Assembly: GCF_003660445.1 (NCBI RefSeq)
Contig: NZ_QZVQ01000002.1
Span: 478,272 to 542,271 of the forward strand
Direction of reading: 5' to 3'
DNA from: Croceibacterium ferulae
GTDB lineage: Bacteria > Pseudomonadota > Alphaproteobacteria > Sphingomonadales > Sphingomonadaceae
DNA length: 64,000 bases
The notes beneath the pieces were generated by a model. The model had not been told where the DNA came from, searched no databases, and was given only the letters and a program-made list of their open reading frames with translations. Shown piece after piece: positions 8,035 through 16,173 of the stretch (position 1 is its first letter; every line of letters begins with the position of its first letter). The position numbers and the translations under genes were made by a program.

Positions 8035-9470
8035 CCCAGCCAACCGCCTGTAAAGCCCGCTCGCTGGAGGCCGCGGCGGATGTGGGGATTGCGCCTCATG
8101 GTCTCCCACACCAGGCCCGTGCGCATATTCTCGATCATCGCGACGATCGGGCCCTGATCGATGCCAAGGTAATCGCCATCGACCCAGCCCACGCCGGGCA
8201 CGATCCTGCCATGCTGCAATGTCTGGCTGGTGGCGGTCAGCGTGGGGTTGAAGGAATCGAGAAAACCGTATTCGCCCCAGATGCCCGCGCCGTAACGCCG
8301 GTGCATCGCGGTGATCGCCTGCGTCGCCAGCTCCGGCTCGAAGGCGATGGACCCGGCCGCGGCTGTGGGCGCGATCGTGCCGTCGTCCCGGTCACCCGGC
8401 CCGCGCGCGGAATAGCTGAAGAACTGCCGCTCCTGTCCGTCGATCGTCTGCTTGAAATCGCCCGGCCCGTCGCAGGCGGTCAAGCCCCAAACCTCGGCAT
8501 CATAGCCCGCCCATACCCCCGCATTGGCGGTGGCATAGGCGCGATGGGCCCGCACGGCACGGCGGCTGTTCTCGAAATAGTCGATGCCCTTGTCCGCCAT
8601 GTAGCGGTCCTGGATGCCGCGGAAATCGATCCACACATGGCTGTACTGATGCACGAACAATGGCGCGTAATGCAGATGCGGCTCGCCGCCCCACTGGTCG
8701 GTCCACTGTGCATCGAACCGCGCGGTCCAGGCGTCCCAGGTTTCCGGCGGAAGCGGGTGCGTGGGGGAGCCGAGCGCCAGCACGTAGAGCAGCAGGGCTT
8801 CGTTGTAGATATTCCAGTCATGCGGGATGAAGCCGGTTTCCGGATGCCAGCCCATCGACACGAATGGCGGACGAGGCGTGATCCACGTCCAGTCCACCGC
8901 GGCATAGATCTGCTCGGCCAGGGCGCGGATCCGCGCCTCTTCGGGATGATCGCCATCGAACCAGCTCTGCGCAAACAGCACGCCGCCCAGCAGCAGCGAC
9001 GTGTCTACGGTGGACAGCTCGCATCGGGCGAAACGGTGGCCGACCGTCACGCCAAGGAAATGATAGAAGAAGCCCTTGTAGCCGCTGTCGCTGCTCTGGC
9101 TGTCGCCCTGCGGTGCATTGGCGAAGAATTCCAGCGTCGCCAGCGTGCGGGTGCGGGCCTGTTCGCGGGTGATCCAGCCACGGGTCACGCCGATCGGATA
9201 GGCGGTCAACGCATAGCCGACGGCCGCGATCGAGGCGAAGGACGGTGTCGGCCAGCGATCCGGCGCCAGGCCGTTCTCCGGATCCGTCGTGTCCCAGAAA
9301 AAGCGGAAGCTGCGCTGCTGCAACTCGCCCACCAGCGGATCGGAGGCGGCCGCAACCGGGGCTCCGCCCGAAGACAGGCCAGACCCGCCAAGGACCGCCC
9401 CGCCCCGCGTACAACCGGCCGCAAGAGCCGCGATGGCGGTGGAAGCGATGAAGTGACGACGGGCGAGCAT
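8031..9470 (-). CDS. GH144-type glycoside hydrolase lipoprotein (Glycoamylase domain), candidate endo-beta-1,2-glucanase
   Basis: 479 residues from the ATG at 9470, preceded by a strong GGAGG five bases upstream; a start at 9494 is possible but has no such site. The N-terminus has RR plus a lipobox LAAGC (Cys about residue 20). The remainder matches the glycoamylase-like family now classed as GH144: ELQQRSFRFFWDTTDPENGL, STVDTSLLLGG, WNIYNEALLLYVL, FVHQYSHVWIDFRG, DGTIAPTAAAGS and IVAMIENMRTGL. Characterised GH144 members cleave beta-1,2-glucan. Neighbouring TonB receptor and GH3 genes fit uptake and degradation of such a glycan. Confidence 0.82.
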   Translation of the reverse strand: MLARRHFIASTAIAALAAGCTRGGAVLGGSGLSSGGAPVAAASDPLVGELQQRSFRFFWDTTDPENGLAPDRWPTPSFASIAAVGYALTAYPIGVTRGWITREQARTRTLATLEFFANAPQGDSQSSDSGYKGFFYHFLGVTVGHRFARCELSTVDTSLLLGGVLFAQSWFDGDHPEEARIRALAEQIYAAVDWTWITPRPPFVSMGWHPETGFIPHDWNIYNEALLLYVLALGSPTHPLPPETWDAWTARFDAQWTDQWGGEPHLHYAPLFVHQYSHVWIDFRGIQDRYMADKGIDYFENSRRAVRAHRAYATANAGVWAGYDAEVWGLTACDGPGDFKQTIDGQERQFFSYSARGPGDRDDGTIAPTAAAGSIAFEPELATQAITAMHRRYGAGIWGEYGFLDSFNPTLTATSQTLQHGRIVPGVGWVDGDYLGIDQGPIVAMIENMRTGLVWETMRRNPHIRRGLQRAGFTGGWLG

Positions 9471-9500
9471 GGGCTCCTCCGGTGCAAGGGTCATTAAGGG

Positions 9501-9538
9501 AAAAAATGGGGTGGGCGGCCGCGCTGTTGCGGCCGCCC
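9501..9538 (-). terminator. Intrinsic terminator after the TonB receptor gene
   Basis: On the minus strand a perfect 10-bp GC-rich stem (GGGCGGCCGC / GCGGCCGCCC, 9513-9538, 6-base loop) is followed after six bases by six T residues (complement of 9501-9506). It lies just after the receptor stop at 9553 and before the GH144 start, so it would end or attenuate receptor transcripts before the glycosidase genes. Confidence 0.7.
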
Positions 9539-9552
9539 GCCCATGGGCAGGA

Positions 9553-12500
9553 TCAGAAGTTGAAGCCTGCCGACAGCTTCACGGTGCGCGGCGGATTGCC
9601 GCCGATGCTGAAGCTGGTCCGCTCCCCGAAGATGGTGGAGGAGCCGTCCGTGCGGGAGTTGTCCAGCGGGTTGTCGTTGAAGTCGGTGTAGTTGTAATCG
9701 TTCAGCACGTTGATGACGTCGACGCGGAAACGCAGCTCCGTCTGGTCGCTGATGAACGGCAAAGGCACATACTTCGTGACCGCCATGTCCAGCTGACGTC
9801 GACCCCAGCGCGATCCGTTGCCGTCGCGGAACCCGCCAAGCCAGGTCCGCTCGAAGGGAACGGCCGTGCTCACCTGGTTGACCAGATAAAGCGGGGATTC
9901 GACCTGGAACTTGGCCGAGACGGAGAAGCCCAGCGGCACATCCGCCGTGCCCGCGACCACGAAGCGGTGCCGCGGCACGCCCGCGGAACGCAGGAACGGG
10001 TAATCCTCGATATTCTCGTAATCGAGCGAGAAGTTCTCCCCGAACTTGCGGTTCTCTTCCGCCTCCGTGAAGGTGTAGGTTGCATCCACGCTCCACGGGG
10101 AAGAGAGGGTGTAGGCCTTGGTCACCTTGGCGTAGACGCTGTCAGCATTGGTCTCCAGCCCGTTGGTCCCCAGGATGATGCTGCCGTAACCCGCCGGGGC
10201 GAAGCCGAAGGGCGATCCGGGCACGTCCGTCGTGCTGGCCGGATCGTCGAAGAAGAAGCTGCCATCGGGCCGGCGGTTGCCCAGAAGCCAGGCGAAACCG
10301 TCGCGGCTCTGGATATGGGTATAGCCCACCTCCAGCTGCACCGGATCCGCCACGCGGGTGCGCAGTCCCAGGCTGAACTGGTCCGAATAAGGCACCTTCA
10401 GGTCATTGTTGATGAAGCGCAGTTCGCGCCCGCCACCCACGACGTTGCTCGCCAGCAATTGCTGGCGCCCTTCCTCCGTCAGATAGACCGGATCCCATTC
10501 GATGCAGGTCGGTGACGCGACGCAATCTTCCGCCGCGATCGAGTTCTGGCCGATGAAGCGGAAGTCACGCCGCGGGAACGCGCCGAAGCTCAGCTCCTGC
10601 TGCAGGAAGTCGAACTGGTTGCGATCGTAGGACCGGCCGTAACCGCCGAAGACGGTCCAGTTCTCGTCCTCGTCGAGGCGGTAGGTGAAGCCGATGCGCG
10701 GCTGGAAGGCCCCGCTGAACGCCTCACGGTTATACCCGCGCCCGATATAGTCGTTGATGTCGTAGCCGGCATTGCCCAGGTTCGGGTAGTTTTCCGGAGA
10801 CACCGCCGCCAGGTTCGAGCCTGGCGTCACGAAGCCGAGATAGGCGGGCGTTTCCTCGTAATCCCAGCGGATGCCGATGTTCAGCGTCAGGCGGTCGCTG
10901 ACGTCCCAGTCATCCTGGATATACAGGCCGAGCTGAAAGTTGTCCGATTGCACCTCCGGCGTGCCGAAATCGCCCGGCGCACCGAACTCCAGCCGGTATG
11001 GGACCTCGTCGTTGAAACTGTCCTGCCCGAACAGGTTCACGTCATAGGTGTAGAGCGGGTTCAGCAGGTTCTGCTCGGTCGTGCGCAGCTTGATCCAGCG
11101 CAGCTTCACGCCCGCCTTGATCGTGTGCCCCTCGAACCCGGTCCAGGTGAAGTCGTCCTGCACGGTCCAGCCGCTCTGGCCCTTTTCCTGGAAGTTCGCG
11201 CTGGCGCCGGTCCGCAGGATGCCGAAGCGGGCGACACTGTCGCCGTTGCGCTGCGTCGCCTCGAACAGCTGTCCATTGCCGAATTCGTTCGGGGTTGGCG
11301 CCCAGGTCACGTCCTCGTAAGCGACGCGGAAATCGTTGATCCAGTTATCTTCCGTGTGCTGCCACCGGCCCAGACCGCGCCATTCCTCGACCCGGTTGAG
11401 ACTGCCGGTGGACACCGTGTTGATGCCGCTGCTCAGCTGGAGGCCGCTTTCGTCACGATACTTGACCGAGAACTCGACCAGATCGGCATCGGTCGGCACG
11501 ATATCGATCTTGCCGAAATACAGGTCTTCCTTGAAGCTATTGGTGAAATTCCCGAACAGCCCCTGATATTGCGACGGCAGGCTGGAGATGGCGTAGCCAT
11601 TGCCGGGCTGGATATCGACCGGGCGCTCCTGCCGCTTGCCTTCATAGCTGCCGAAGAAGTGCATCACATCCTGGATGATCGGCCCGCCCAGTGCGATGCC
11701 GAACTGCTTGTCCAGCGTGTCGACCTTGTCGACCCGGGTGGGATAGATCTCCGTCGGGCGGCGCGATCGCAGGCTCTGGTCGGTGTAGTCGAAGAAGCCT
11801 TCGCCGTGGAACTCGTTGGTGCCGGACTTGGTGGTGGCCGTGATGGCGACGGAACTGACCTGGTCGAACTCCGCCTTGTAGTTCGACGACAGCACCTGAT
11901 ACTCACCGATGGCGAGCTGCGGGAACGGGTTGCCGGGGGTGGAATCCTGCCCGGTGATGCCGTTCTTCAGGACGTAGTCCTTCTGGCTGATGCCATCGAT
12001 GAACACGTTGACGCTGTTGGACCGCTGCGCACCACCCTGAATGCTGGTCTGCCCGTCCGCGCCCTCGATCAGGCGGACGCCCGGCGCCAGATCGGCGAAG
12101 GCCAAGAAGTTGCGGTTGTTCTGCGGCAGCTGCTCGATCAGGCGCTGGGTGATGTTGATGCCGACCTGCCCGCCGGACAGTTCGCGGATGCGGCCGCTGG
12201 TGACGACGATCTCGTTGCCGGTGCTGGTCGGAGCGGCACCGGTGTCGCCATCGGTTCCGACATCCGTGCCGGTGCCGGTGCCGTCGGCCGCTGCGCCGGT
12301 TCCCGCCGCCAGATCGATATCAAGCCCGGCATTCTGGCCCACATTCAGCGTGAACGCGTCCGAATTGCTGACGGTGCCGCTCTGCAGCGTGATCTCCAGC
12401 CGGTAAGTGCCGGCCCCCAATGATGCGAAATTATAGCTGCCGTCCGGACCGACCGAAATGGACCGCCGGATGCCGCTGGAAACCTCCACAGCGGCCACGG

Positions 12501-12645
12501 ACACTGCGGGATTGTCGGCTGGCGCGGTGATGGTGCCGCGCAACGATGCCTGCCCGACCTGGGCCACTGCGGACGGGGCGATCAGCACCCCGCACGTCAA
12601 CGCGGTCATGCTCGCCAGCGCGACGCGCAAGGTAAAGCTGTTCAT
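9553..12645 (-). CDS. TonB-dependent receptor with carboxypeptidase-like regulatory domain (Oar-type)
   Basis: About 1,030 residues from the ATG at 12645, which has a GGGA element upstream; a longer frame begins at 12669. A Sec signal ends at SAVAQ. Next come a carboxypeptidase-regulatory-like beta domain (about 27-105), a Gly/Thr-rich linker, a plug (about 130-290) and a long outer-membrane barrel ending in Phe. These Oar-like receptors import large substrates, often glycans or peptides, in sphingomonads and xanthomonads. Position next to GH144 and divergent from GH3 suggests glucan oligosaccharide uptake. Confidence 0.85.
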   Translation of the reverse strand: MNSFTLRVALASMTALTCGVLIAPSAVAQVGQASLRGTITAPADNPAVSVAAVEVSSGIRRSISVGPDGSYNFASLGAGTYRLEITLQSGTVSNSDAFTLNVGQNAGLDIDLAAGTGAAADGTGTGTDVGTDGDTGAAPTSTGNEIVVTSGRIRELSGGQVGINITQRLIEQLPQNNRNFLAFADLAPGVRLIEGADGQTSIQGGAQRSNSVNVFIDGISQKDYVLKNGITGQDSTPGNPFPQLAIGEYQVLSSNYKAEFDQVSSVAITATTKSGTNEFHGEGFFDYTDQSLRSRRPTEIYPTRVDKVDTLDKQFGIALGGPIIQDVMHFFGSYEGKRQERPVDIQPGNGYAISSLPSQYQGLFGNFTNSFKEDLYFGKIDIVPTDADLVEFSVKYRDESGLQLSSGINTVSTGSLNRVEEWRGLGRWQHTEDNWINDFRVAYEDVTWAPTPNEFGNGQLFEATQRNGDSVARFGILRTGASANFQEKGQSGWTVQDDFTWTGFEGHTIKAGVKLRWIKLRTTEQNLLNPLYTYDVNLFGQDSFNDEVPYRLEFGAPGDFGTPEVQSDNFQLGLYIQDDWDVSDRLTLNIGIRWDYEETPAYLGFVTPGSNLAAVSPENYPNLGNAGYDINDYIGRGYNREAFSGAFQPRIGFTYRLDEDENWTVFGGYGRSYDRNQFDFLQQELSFGAFPRRDFRFIGQNSIAAEDCVASPTCIEWDPVYLTEEGRQQLLASNVVGGGRELRFINNDLKVPYSDQFSLGLRTRVADPVQLEVGYTHIQSRDGFAWLLGNRRPDGSFFFDDPASTTDVPGSPFGFAPAGYGSIILGTNGLETNADSVYAKVTKAYTLSSPWSVDATYTFTEAEENRKFGENFSLDYENIEDYPFLRSAGVPRHRFVVAGTADVPLGFSVSAKFQVESPLYLVNQVSTAVPFERTWLGGFRDGNGSRWGRRQLDMAVTKYVPLPFISDQTELRFRVDVINVLNDYNYTDFNDNPLDNSRTDGSSTIFGERTSFSIGGNPPRTVKLSAGFNF

Positions 12646-12916
12646 GATGTTTCCCTGTCTTTGTATCATTGTCTGTGCCTAGAACCCGTCATCTCGCCAC
12701 ATGCAGGAGAGGCGCGGACGGCGCAGGACCGCGCCTGCAGCATACGACAAGATGGCGGGAGTGCCTGGATGCAGCCCCACCTGTCATCGTAATCCCCGCA
12801 ACACCTCAGCAGCATCCATGTTCCCGCATCTCCCCACTTGGGTGAAAGGCGTTAATGATGTAATCTGTTGCACGAGCTTGCGAAAGTTTCAATCGCTGGA
12901 AATGAGAGGCGTGCCG
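12646..12916. other. Divergent promoter region between TonB receptor and GH3 genes
   Basis: 271 bases with no convincing gene. The GH3 frame stays open back to 12701, but the Tat signal places the real start at 12917. A short symmetric element, GAAAGTTTC, lies about 35 bases before that start and may be part of an operator. I could not assign a -35/-10 pair with confidence. Confidence 0.5.
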
Positions 12917-15202
12917 ATGTTTAAAGATGTTTCCCGCCGTGCAGTGCTGATGGGCGCTGGCGCGGTCGCCGCCTGGGGCGCTACCCCCGCCCGCGCTGCG
13001 CTCCGGGCGCTCGACACCGCCGTACTGCCCCCGCAGGTCGAGGCGCTGATCGCATCCATGTCGGTCGAGGAAAAGGCCGGGCAGCTGACCCTGATGGCGG
13101 CCGCCTGGGCCGGCGGTGCTGCGGTCTCGCTCAACCCCGCGGGCTCGGCCACCAGCTTCGACGCGCAGCTGGCGGAGGTGCGCGCCGGGCGCATCGGCGG
13201 CGTGTTCAACGGCAATGGCGCGGAAATGGCGCGGCAGATGCAGATCGCCGCCACCCGCGAAACGCGGTTGAAGGTGCCGATGCTGTTCGCCGCCGATATC
13301 ATTCATGGCTTCCGGACCGTCTTCCCGATGCCGCTGGCGGAGGCCGGCAGCTTCGATCCCGAACTGGCGCGGCGCACCGCCCGCGCCGCGGGTGCCGAGG
13401 CGGCGGCAGCCGGCATCGACTGGACCTTCGCCCCCATGGTCGATGTGGCCCGCGACGCCCGCTGGGGCCGCGGCATTGAAGGGTCTGGCGAGGACGTCCT
13501 GCTCAACCGCATCATGGCCGATGCCCGCGTCCGCGGCTTCCAAGGTGAGAACGGACTGGATGCGCCCGATGCCGTCGCCGCCTGTGCCAAGCATTTTGCC
13601 GCCTATGGCGCGGCGGAGGCCGGGCTGGACTACAACACGGTGGACGTGTCCGAACGCACTCTGCGCGAGATCTATTTTCCGCCCTTCCAGGCCGCCTTCG
13701 AAGCCGGCGCACCCACCACCATGGCATCATTCAACGAATTGTCGGGTGTCCCCGCCACCGCCAATGAATGGCTGTTGACCCAGGTGCTGCGCGACCAGTG
13801 GGGTTTCGACGGGTTGGTCGTGTCCGATTATACGGGCGACATGGAACTGATCGCGCATGGCTTCGCCGCCGACGAGCTGGAGGCGACGCGACTGGCCTTC
13901 ATGGCGGGCGTGGACATGAGCATGCAGAGCGGCTTCTACATCCAGCACCTGCCCGATCTGGTGGCCAAGGGCGAGGTGCCGATGGCCCGGCTGGACCAGG
14001 CGGTCCGCCGGGTGCTGGCGCTGAAGGTGCAGCTTGGCCTGTTCGACGATCCGTTCCGCCGCATCGACCCCGATCGGGAACGCACCCGCGTGCGCACGGC
14101 CGAAAACCTGGCGCTGGCGCGGGAGGCGGGGAGTCGGTCGATCGTGCTGCTGAAGAATGATGGCGACCTGCTGCCGCTGCCTCGTGACGGCCGCCGGATC
14201 GCCCTGATCGGACCCTTCGCGGCGGGTCAGCATGATCTGATCGGGCCCTGGAATGTCTACGGTACCGATGCGGAGGCGGTCGATCTTGCCACCGGCATCA
14301 GGGCCGTCGTGGCCAACCCCTCGCAAATCACGGTGACCGAAGGGTCCGGCATCGACGAGGCGCTGGACGGCGGCATCGAGCAGGCCGTCGTCGCGGCGCA
14401 GGCAGCCGATGTGGTGGTACTGGCGATCGGCGAGACGCAGCGCATGTCGGGCGAAGCGCAGTCACGGACAGAGATCGTGGTCCCGGCGGCGCAGATGGCA
14501 CTGGCCGAAGCGGTCGCCGCCACGGGCAAGCCGGTCGTGGTGCTGCTGCGGACCGGGCGGGCGCTGGCGCTGGAACAGCCGGTGCTGGATGCGCCGGCGA
14601 TCCTGGTCACCTGGTTCCTGGGATCGCAGGACGGGCCGGCCATTGCCGACGTGCTGTTCGGACAGGTCGCCCCTTCGGCCCGCCTGCCGGTGTCCTTCCC
14701 CTTCGCTACGGGTCAGGTGCCGTACCACTATGCCCACAAGAACACCGGGCGGCCCAATCCTCCGGGCGATCTGCTGGAATACAAGGCCCGGTACCGCGAC
14801 TACCCCAATGCGGCACGCTTCCCGTTCGGCCATGGCCTGACCTATGGCACAATCAGCTATTCCGGGCTCGACCTGGGCGATGCCCGGCTGACCCAGGACG
14901 GAGAGCTGACGGTCAGCGCCACGGTCGCCAACAGCGGCCGGCATGCGGCCGAGGAGGTGGTGCAGCTGTATATCCGCGATCTCGCCGCCAGCATCACCCG
15001 ACCCGTGCGGGAATTGAAGGCGTTCCGCCGCGTGGCGCTGGCCGCGGGGGAGAGCAAGACCGTGTCCTTCACCCTGCGGCGGGCGGACCTGCTGTTCGTC
15101 GGCGCAAAGCTCGAACCCACGGTGGAACCGGGCCGCTTCCAGCTGTGGATCGCCCCTTCCGCAGAGGCGGATGGCGTTTCGGGGGAATTTACGCTGACCT
15201 GA
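12917..15202 (+). CDS. GH3 family beta-glucosidase, Tat-exported
   Basis: About 761 residues from the ATG at 12917 (GAGAGG six bases upstream). The Tat signal is SRRAVLMGAGAVAAWG. The GH3 N-terminal TIM barrel carries CAKHFAAYG and the nucleophile segment LVVSDYTGDM with Asp304. The GH3 C-terminal alpha/beta sandwich contains GPFAAGQHDLIGPW and VLAIGETQRMSGEAQSR, followed by an Fn3-like domain (EEVVQLYIRDLAAS). The order is that of periplasmic beta-glucosidases such as BglX. Beside GH144 it could split beta-1,2-linked glucose oligomers, but linkage cannot be read from the sequence. Confidence 0.9.
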   Translation: MFKDVSRRAVLMGAGAVAAWGATPARAALRALDTAVLPPQVEALIASMSVEEKAGQLTLMAAAWAGGAAVSLNPAGSATSFDAQLAEVRAGRIGGVFNGNGAEMARQMQIAATRETRLKVPMLFAADIIHGFRTVFPMPLAEAGSFDPELARRTARAAGAEAAAAGIDWTFAPMVDVARDARWGRGIEGSGEDVLLNRIMADARVRGFQGENGLDAPDAVAACAKHFAAYGAAEAGLDYNTVDVSERTLREIYFPPFQAAFEAGAPTTMASFNELSGVPATANEWLLTQVLRDQWGFDGLVVSDYTGDMELIAHGFAADELEATRLAFMAGVDMSMQSGFYIQHLPDLVAKGEVPMARLDQAVRRVLALKVQLGLFDDPFRRIDPDRERTRVRTAENLALAREAGSRSIVLLKNDGDLLPLPRDGRRIALIGPFAAGQHDLIGPWNVYGTDAEAVDLATGIRAVVANPSQITVTEGSGIDEALDGGIEQAVVAAQAADVVVLAIGETQRMSGEAQSRTEIVVPAAQMALAEAVAATGKPVVVLLRTGRALALEQPVLDAPAILVTWFLGSQDGPAIADVLFGQVAPSARLPVSFPFATGQVPYHYAHKNTGRPNPPGDLLEYKARYRDYPNAARFPFGHGLTYGTISYSGLDLGDARLTQDGELTVSATVANSGRHAAEEVVQLYIRDLAASITRPVRELKAFRRVALAAGESKTVSFTLRRADLLFVGAKLEPTVEPGRFQLWIAPSAEADGVSGEFTLT

Positions 15203-15264
15203 CCGGCCGGGCAGCGGCAACAACAAGGGACGGGCAAACCTGCCCCGATTGCGGGAGAATGTTC

Positions 15265-16059
15265 ATGACACCAGCGAGCGGCTCCCTGCCACCCTTGCGC
15301 CGGGTGAAGCGGCTGCTGCTGCCCATCATCCTGGCGCCGCTGTTCGCCTGCGTCGCCCCGCTGGCCAGCGGGGCGGCACCGGTGCCGCTGGTGGCGGGGC
15401 AGTTTCCGCAGCCGGCGCTGGTTGACCGGGGCTACCCCTACCAGCTGTTCATCCCGCGCGCGGCAGCGGCGGTGGAGGATGACGGACAGGATGCCCGCTG
15501 GCCCCTGTTGATCTTCCTGCATGGATCGGGCGAACGCGGCGTGGATATTGCGCGCGTGAAGGCTCACGGCCCGCCCAAGATTGCCGATCGCGATCCTGAT
15601 TTCCCCTTCATCCTGGTGTCTCCGCTGCTGCCGGCGGAAGAGGATTGGGACATCGCCAAGCTGGACGCCATCGTGGATCACGTCGCCGCACGACTGCCGG
15701 TCGATCCGGACCGCATCTACCTCACCGGGCTCAGCCGCGGCGGCCATGCGACCTGGCGGTGGGGCGCCGCGGAGCCGCAGCGCTTCGCGGCCCTGGCCCC
15801 GGTCGCCGGACGCGGCGACCCGGCCACCGGCTGCGCGTTGGTCGACGTGCCGGTCTGGGCACTGCACGGGGACCGGGACGATGTGGTCGTGCCGGAAGGC
15901 AGCTTCGCCATGGCGCGCGCGATCCGCGCCTGCGGCGGGCAACGATCGCGGCTGACGATCTACCCTGATCTGGGCCACAATGCCTGGGATCCGGCCTATG
16001 ACTCTCCCGCGCTGTATCTCTGGCTGCTGCAGCAGCGTCGGCAGCCAGCGGCGCAGTGA
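15265..16059 (+). CDS. Exported alpha/beta hydrolase, dienelactone hydrolase / PHB-depolymerase-like esterase
   Basis: About 264 residues from the ATG at 15265, eight bases after GGGAG; a longer frame from 15145 would overlap GH3. A basic, hydrophobic N-terminus is a signal or anchor (RVKRLLLPIILAPLFA). The core shows LLIFLHGSGERG (oxyanion region), GLSRGGH with the nucleophile Ser, ALHGDRDDVV with the Asp and DLGHNAW with the His. This is typical of secreted carboxylesterases and predicted peptidases acting with glycosidases on acylated glycans. It probably shares a transcript with the GH3 gene 62 bases upstream. Confidence 0.8.
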   Translation: MTPASGSLPPLRRVKRLLLPIILAPLFACVAPLASGAAPVPLVAGQFPQPALVDRGYPYQLFIPRAAAAVEDDGQDARWPLLIFLHGSGERGVDIARVKAHGPPKIADRDPDFPFILVSPLLPAEEDWDIAKLDAIVDHVAARLPVDPDRIYLTGLSRGGHATWRWGAAEPQRFAALAPVAGRGDPATGCALVDVPVWALHGDRDDVVVPEGSFAMARAIRACGGQRSRLTIYPDLGHNAWDPAYDSPALYLWLLQQRRQPAAQ

Positions 16060-16060
16060 G

Positions 16061-16076
16061 GTAGCAGACCTGCTAC
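16061..16076. terminator. Small stem-loop after the esterase gene
   Basis: GTAGCA at 16061-16066 pairs with TGCTAC at 16071-16076 around a 4-base loop, directly after the esterase stop. There is no T-run, so termination is only a suggestion. Confidence 0.25.
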
Positions 16077-16173
16077 GCGGCGATGGCCGGGTTCCTGATC
16101 GACCGAACGCATGGACGTGCCGGGTCGTCGTTGGTAACGGACGCAACTTCAGTTCTTTAGGAGCCCACCGCCC

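Noticed and set aside
5866..8157. 763-codon antisense frame over the six-hairpin glycosidase gene
   Set aside because: Its Arg/Gly/His-rich translation has no domain. The minus-strand protein carries the signal peptide, domain order and operon position.
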